Origin: Nocardioides sp. cx-173
GTDB taxonomy: Bacteria > Actinomycetota > Actinomycetes > Propionibacteriales > Nocardioidaceae
Reading direction: 5' to 3'
Length of the DNA stretch: 64,000 bases
NCBI RefSeq assembly: GCF_021117365.1
Contig: NZ_CP088262.1
Span: 992,001-1,056,000, forward strand
This document shows, one piece after another, positions 61,050 through 64,000 of this stretch (positions within the stretch are counted from its first letter, which is position 1; each line of letters begins with the position of its first letter). The notes under the pieces are model-generated. The model was given only the letters and a program-made list of their open reading frames with translations. It searched no databases and was not told the origin of the DNA. The position numbers were made by a program, and so were the translations under genes.

Positions 61050-62144
61050 TCAGGAGATCCCGGCCTCGGTGCACATCGCGGCGTACTCGCCGGAGCACAC
61101 GTCCTCCATCTTCTGTCCACCGTCGGCGATCACGTCACCCACGTTGTCCTTGGTGATGGACTGCGGCTCCAGCAGGATCGAGGGGACCTCGCTGTCGTCG
61201 GAGGAGTCGACCGTGGTGCCGGTGGTCTCGGCGTCCTCGCCGTTGACCAGCGCGATGGCGGTCTCGGCCAGCGCGTTGGCCTCCTGCGTGGCGGACTTGT
61301 AGACCGTCATGCACTGGGTGCCGGCGAGGACGTTCTGCAGGCCCTCGACGGTGGCGTCCTGACCCGTGACCGGGACCTTGCCGGCCAGTCCGTTGCCCTC
61401 GAGGATGCCGATGGCGGCGCCACCGAGACCGTCGTTGGCCGCGAGCACGCCGTCGACCTTGCCGTCAGCGGCGGTGTAGAGCTGCTGGAAGATCGTCGCC
61501 GCCTGCTCGTTGTCCCAGTCGGGGACGGCCTGCTCGCCGACGACCTTGAAGCTGGTCATCTCGTCGAGCACGCTGTGCGCGCCCTCGGCGAAGAGCGTGG
61601 CGTTGTTGTCCGTGGGCGAGCCGTTGAGGTAGACGATGTTGGCGGCCTTGTCACCGAGGCAGTCCGCGAGACCCTGACCCTGCAGTTCGCCGACCACGGT
61701 GTTGTCGAACGACACGTAGTACTCCGCGGAGCCGCCCAGCGTGAGGCGGTCGTAGTCGATGGTCGCGACACCGGCGGTCTTGGCCTTCTCCTGGATGGCG
61801 GCGCCTGACTCGGAGTCGAGGTTGACGATCGCCAGCACGGTCACGCCGTCGCCGATCATGGTGTCCGCGATCTGGGTCATCTTCCCCGCGTCGCCCTCGG
61901 CGTTCTGGATCACCGCGTCGACTCCGGCCTCCTCGAAGGCCGCCTCGAGGGCCGGCCGGTCCGCGGTCTCCCAGCGGACCGAGGACTCGGTGTCGGGCAG
62001 GATCACGCCGACCTTGCCCTCGGCGGCGCTGCCGCCCCCGCCGCCCCCGCTGTCGTCCGAGGCCCCGTCGTCATTGCCGCACGCCGACAGGGTGAGGGCG
62101 ACGCCCATGAGCCCTGCGACTACCAAACTGTGCTTTCGCTTCAC
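61050..62144 (-). CDS. xylF: Sugar ABC transporter substrate-binding lipoprotein (XylF-like)
   Basis: 364-residue periplasmic-binding-protein fold anchored as a lipoprotein. The signal peptide ends at lipobox LTLSAC with Cys22, then a Gly/Asp/Ser linker, then the type I fold (E-G-K-V-G-V-I-L-P-D near 43). Y-L-N-G-S-P-T-D-N-N-A near 173 and A-A-N-D-G-L-G-G near 238 resemble XylF-type ligand loops. GTG 62144 has GAGGAGG 8 nt upstream. It is the first gene of the operon. Xylose as ligand is inferred from the adjoining xylBA. Confidence 0.9.
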   Translation of the reverse strand: MKRKHSLVVAGLMGVALTLSACGNDDGASDDSGGGGGGSAAEGKVGVILPDTESSVRWETADRPALEAAFEEAGVDAVIQNAEGDAGKMTQIADTMIGDGVTVLAIVNLDSESGAAIQEKAKTAGVATIDYDRLTLGGSAEYYVSFDNTVVGELQGQGLADCLGDKAANIVYLNGSPTDNNATLFAEGAHSVLDEMTSFKVVGEQAVPDWDNEQAATIFQQLYTAADGKVDGVLAANDGLGGAAIGILEGNGLAGKVPVTGQDATVEGLQNVLAGTQCMTVYKSATQEANALAETAIALVNGEDAETTGTTVDSSDDSEVPSILLEPQSITKDNVGDVIADGGQKMEDVCSGEYAAMCTEAGIS

Positions 62145-62202
62145 GCGAACCGCCTCCTCGCGGTGTTGGGCGCGGCCTCCCCCAAAGAAAGTTGCGCCTG
62201 TT

Positions 62203-62219
62203 TGTTGTCTCGCACAACA
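62203..62219. promoter_or_regulatory. Candidate regulator operator upstream of xylF
   Basis: Perfect inverted repeat TGTTGT-CTCGC-ACAACA. The left half with flanks, TTTGTTGTCT (62201-62210), recurs exactly at 62344-62353, also within the xylF upstream region. TTGT/ACAA-type dyads fit ROK or LacI-family binding. The 62145-62385 gap holds these sites and no gene. Confidence 0.5.
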
Positions 62220-62385
62220 TAAAGAGTGATCGCGGTCACGTCTACCCGCGCCCCAGAACGTGTCCGATTTGTGTCCTGGCGCGGGGGAGCGCTGGTCTGG
62301 ACCGCCCTGGCGCGGTCGACCGTGGTCGGCTAGTGCGGTCGAGTTTGTTGTCTGCTACGCCGATGGGACGGCGGCGACGGGGCGC

Positions 62386-64000
62386 TCAGCGTGACGCGTA
62401 GAGCGTCGTGCGCTCGCGGACCGGGCGGCCGATGCCGGCACCGATCTCCTGGAGCTCGGCCACGGTCTTGGCCGAGCCGTGCTCGGAGCCCGCCATGCGG
62501 GAGATGGTCTCCTCCATGAGGGTCCCGCCGACGTCGTTGCACCCGGCGTTCAGCATGGCCTGCGTGCCCTCGGTGCCGAGCTTGACCCACGAGGTCTGGA
62601 TGTTCGAGATCCGCCCGTGCAGCAGGATCCGGGCCATCGCGTGCACCGCGAGGTTGTCGCGCATGGTGGGCCCGGGCCGGGCGACACCGGCGAGGTAGAT
62701 CGGGGAGGAGGTGTGCACGAACGGCAGCGGGACGAACTCGGTGAACCCGCCCGTCTCGTCCTGGATCCGGGTGAGCACCCGCAGGTGGTTGACCCAGTGG
62801 CGCGGATTGTCGACGTGGCCGTACATCATCGTCGAGGTGGTCGGGATGCCGACCCGGTGCGCGGTGGAGACCACCTCGATCCAGGTCCGGGTGGGGAGCT
62901 TGCCCTTGGTCAGCACCCAGCGGACCTCGTCGTCGAGGATCTCCGCGGCGGTGCCGGGCAGCGATCCGAGTCCGGCCTCACGAGCCTTGATCAGGAAGTC
63001 CTCGATCGACAGGCCGGTGCGCGCGGTGCCGTTGACGACCTCCATCGGGGAGAAGGCGTGCACGTGCATGTCGGGGATGCGGCGCTTGACCGCGGCCACC
63101 AGGTCGAAGTACGCCGTCGCCGGCAGCTCGGGGTCGATCCCGCCCTGCATGCAGACCTCGGTCGCGCCCAGGTCCCAGGCCTCGGCGGCGCGGTCGGCGA
63201 CCTCGTCGAGGGACAGCGTGTAGGCGTCGGCGTCGGTGCGGCGCTGGGCGAAGGCGCAGAAGCGGCACCCGACGTAGCAGACGTTGGTGAAGTTGATGTT
63301 GCGGTTGACGACGTAGGTGACGGTCTCGCCCACCGCCTCGCGGCGGAGGTCGTCGGCGAGCCGGGTGACCTGCTCGAGCAGCGCCCCCTCGGCGCTCATC
63401 AGCGTGTAGGCGTGCTCGTCGGAGAGGCCGCCCGGGTCGGCCTCCGCGGCGGCCATCGCCTCGCGGCCCTCGGCGTGCAGCACCGCCGGCGCCCCGGTCG
63501 TCCCGGCCGCCTCCTTGACCGAGCCCCAGTCGCCGTAGACGTCGGCGAAGTCGGAGCGGCGGTCCTCGCTGCGGCCCCCACCGGGTCCCTGCGCGTCGAC
63601 GGCGACATGAAGGTCGGTGCGCCCCACGCTCGCGAAGCCTCCGTCGGGCTCCTGCCACGGCAGCCCGACCGGCCGCGCGCCGGGCCGCGCGAGGCCGTCC
63701 TCGGTCGCCAACGCGGCCACGTGGGCCGAGACCCGCGGGTCCAGCCACGGCTCGCCGGCGCGGACGTACTCGGGGTGCACGGTCAATCGGGCCTGCAGCT
63801 CGAACCCGCACTGCGCCGTGATCTCCCGCAGCCGCTCGAGCGACGGCCAGGGGCGCTCGGGGTTGACGTGGTCGGGCGTCAGCGGCGAGACCCCGCCCCA
63901 GTCGTCGACCCCGGCGGCGAGCAGGGCCCGGCACTCGGCCAGGTCGACGAGGTTGGGCGGCGCCTGGACCCGCGCCTTGGGTCCGAGCACGAGGCGGGTG
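62386..64000 (-). CDS. fbiC: FO synthase FbiC (fused CofG/CofH), 5' end beyond the window
   Basis: Radical-SAM enzyme making the deazaflavin FO, the chromophore of coenzyme F420. The 538 codons in the window cover the end of the CofG half and all of the CofH half. CofH's iron-sulphur motif is CYVGCRFC (C-x3-C-x2-C), preceded by N-R-N-I-N-F-T-N-V. Further marks are C-M-Q-G-G-I-D-P and M-M-Y-G-H-V. The reading frame is open past 64000, where the N-terminal CofG cluster must lie. F420 made here would serve proteins such as that at 2059. Confidence 0.93.
   Translation of the reverse strand, partial: TRLVLGPKARVQAPPNLVDLAECRALLAAGVDDWGGVSPLTPDHVNPERPWPSLERLREITAQCGFELQARLTVHPEYVRAGEPWLDPRVSAHVAALATEDGLARPGARPVGLPWQEPDGGFASVGRTDLHVAVDAQGPGGGRSEDRRSDFADVYGDWGSVKEAAGTTGAPAVLHAEGREAMAAAEADPGGLSDEHAYTLMSAEGALLEQVTRLADDLRREAVGETVTYVVNRNINFTNVCYVGCRFCAFAQRRTDADAYTLSLDEVADRAAEAWDLGATEVCMQGGIDPELPATAYFDLVAAVKRRIPDMHVHAFSPMEVVNGTARTGLSIEDFLIKAREAGLGSLPGTAAEILDDEVRWVLTKGKLPTRTWIEVVSTAHRVGIPTTSTMMYGHVDNPRHWVNHLRVLTRIQDETGGFTEFVPLPFVHTSSPIYLAGVARPGPTMRDNLAVHAMARILLHGRISNIQTSWVKLGTEGTQAMLNAGCNDVGGTLMEETISRMAGSEHGSAKTVAELQEIGAGIGRPVRERTTLYASR

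Overview
The window is a GC-rich actinobacterial chromosome segment, most likely from a Nocardioides-like member of the Nocardioidaceae (inference). Support comes from mycothiol chemistry (an S-(hydroxymethyl)mycothiol dehydrogenase), coenzyme F420 synthesis (fbiC), two CIRCE operators before groES, many genes with a TANNNT -10 box only 6-7 nt before the start codon (leaderless transcripts), and a backbone order like that of Mycobacterium tuberculosis: rplM-rpsI-glmM-glmS-acpS-nnr-alr-tsaE-tsaB-rimI-tsaD, groES-groEL, guaB-guaB3, a ChoD-like oxidase, then guaA.

Layout. 1-3.2 kb: the end of an HtrA-type protease, a BrkB/YihY membrane protein, a deazaflavin-dependent nitroreductase-like protein and a ceramidase-family membrane protein. 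3.2-8.5 kb: two apparently identical citrate synthase genes (direct repeats of about 1,357 bp) flank a three-gene cassette encoding a large helical, possibly type VII-secreted protein, a small partner and a lipoprotein. 8.6-22.0 kb: housekeeping genes for ribosomal proteins L13 and S9, UDP-GlcNAc precursor synthesis, pantothenate kinase, holo-ACP synthase, NAD(P)HX repair, alanine racemase and the t6A tRNA-modification set, including a GNAT-TsaE fusion.

22.1-31.5 kb: an accessory block between tsaD and groES. It holds a second pair of putative type VII-type proteins plus a lipoprotein, an ECF/SigE-family sigma factor with a membrane partner, mscR with its metallo-hydrolase, a conserved membrane protein, a THUMP-like methyltransferase, an SDR and a VOC pseudogene. 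31.5-37.9 kb: groES-groEL under double CIRCE control, an ACT-GNAT protein, guaB, guaB3 and RNase HI. 38-47.1 kb: glpD, then an operon (phosphotransferase, unknown protein, aldehyde dehydrogenase) whose promoter carries an exact match to the KstR steroid-regulator consensus, then succinic semialdehyde dehydrogenase and a ChoD-like GMC oxidoreductase.

47.3-53.8 kb: guaA, a secreted RTX-repeat protein, a holin-like/DUF3618/YtxH-like small envelope cluster, a HAD phosphatase and several small unknown proteins. 53.8-62.2 kb: a xylose module with xylB-xylA-ROK regulator on the plus strand, facing a second ROK regulator and a sugar ABC transporter (permease, single-domain ATPase, binding lipoprotein) on the minus strand. 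The window ends inside fbiC.

The most notable points are the gltA-flanked cassette, the KstR-like operator, a 73-nt palindromic element present twice, and the ceramidase reading frame that runs into the gltA terminator. No tRNA, rRNA, CRISPR array, transposase or phage gene was seen.
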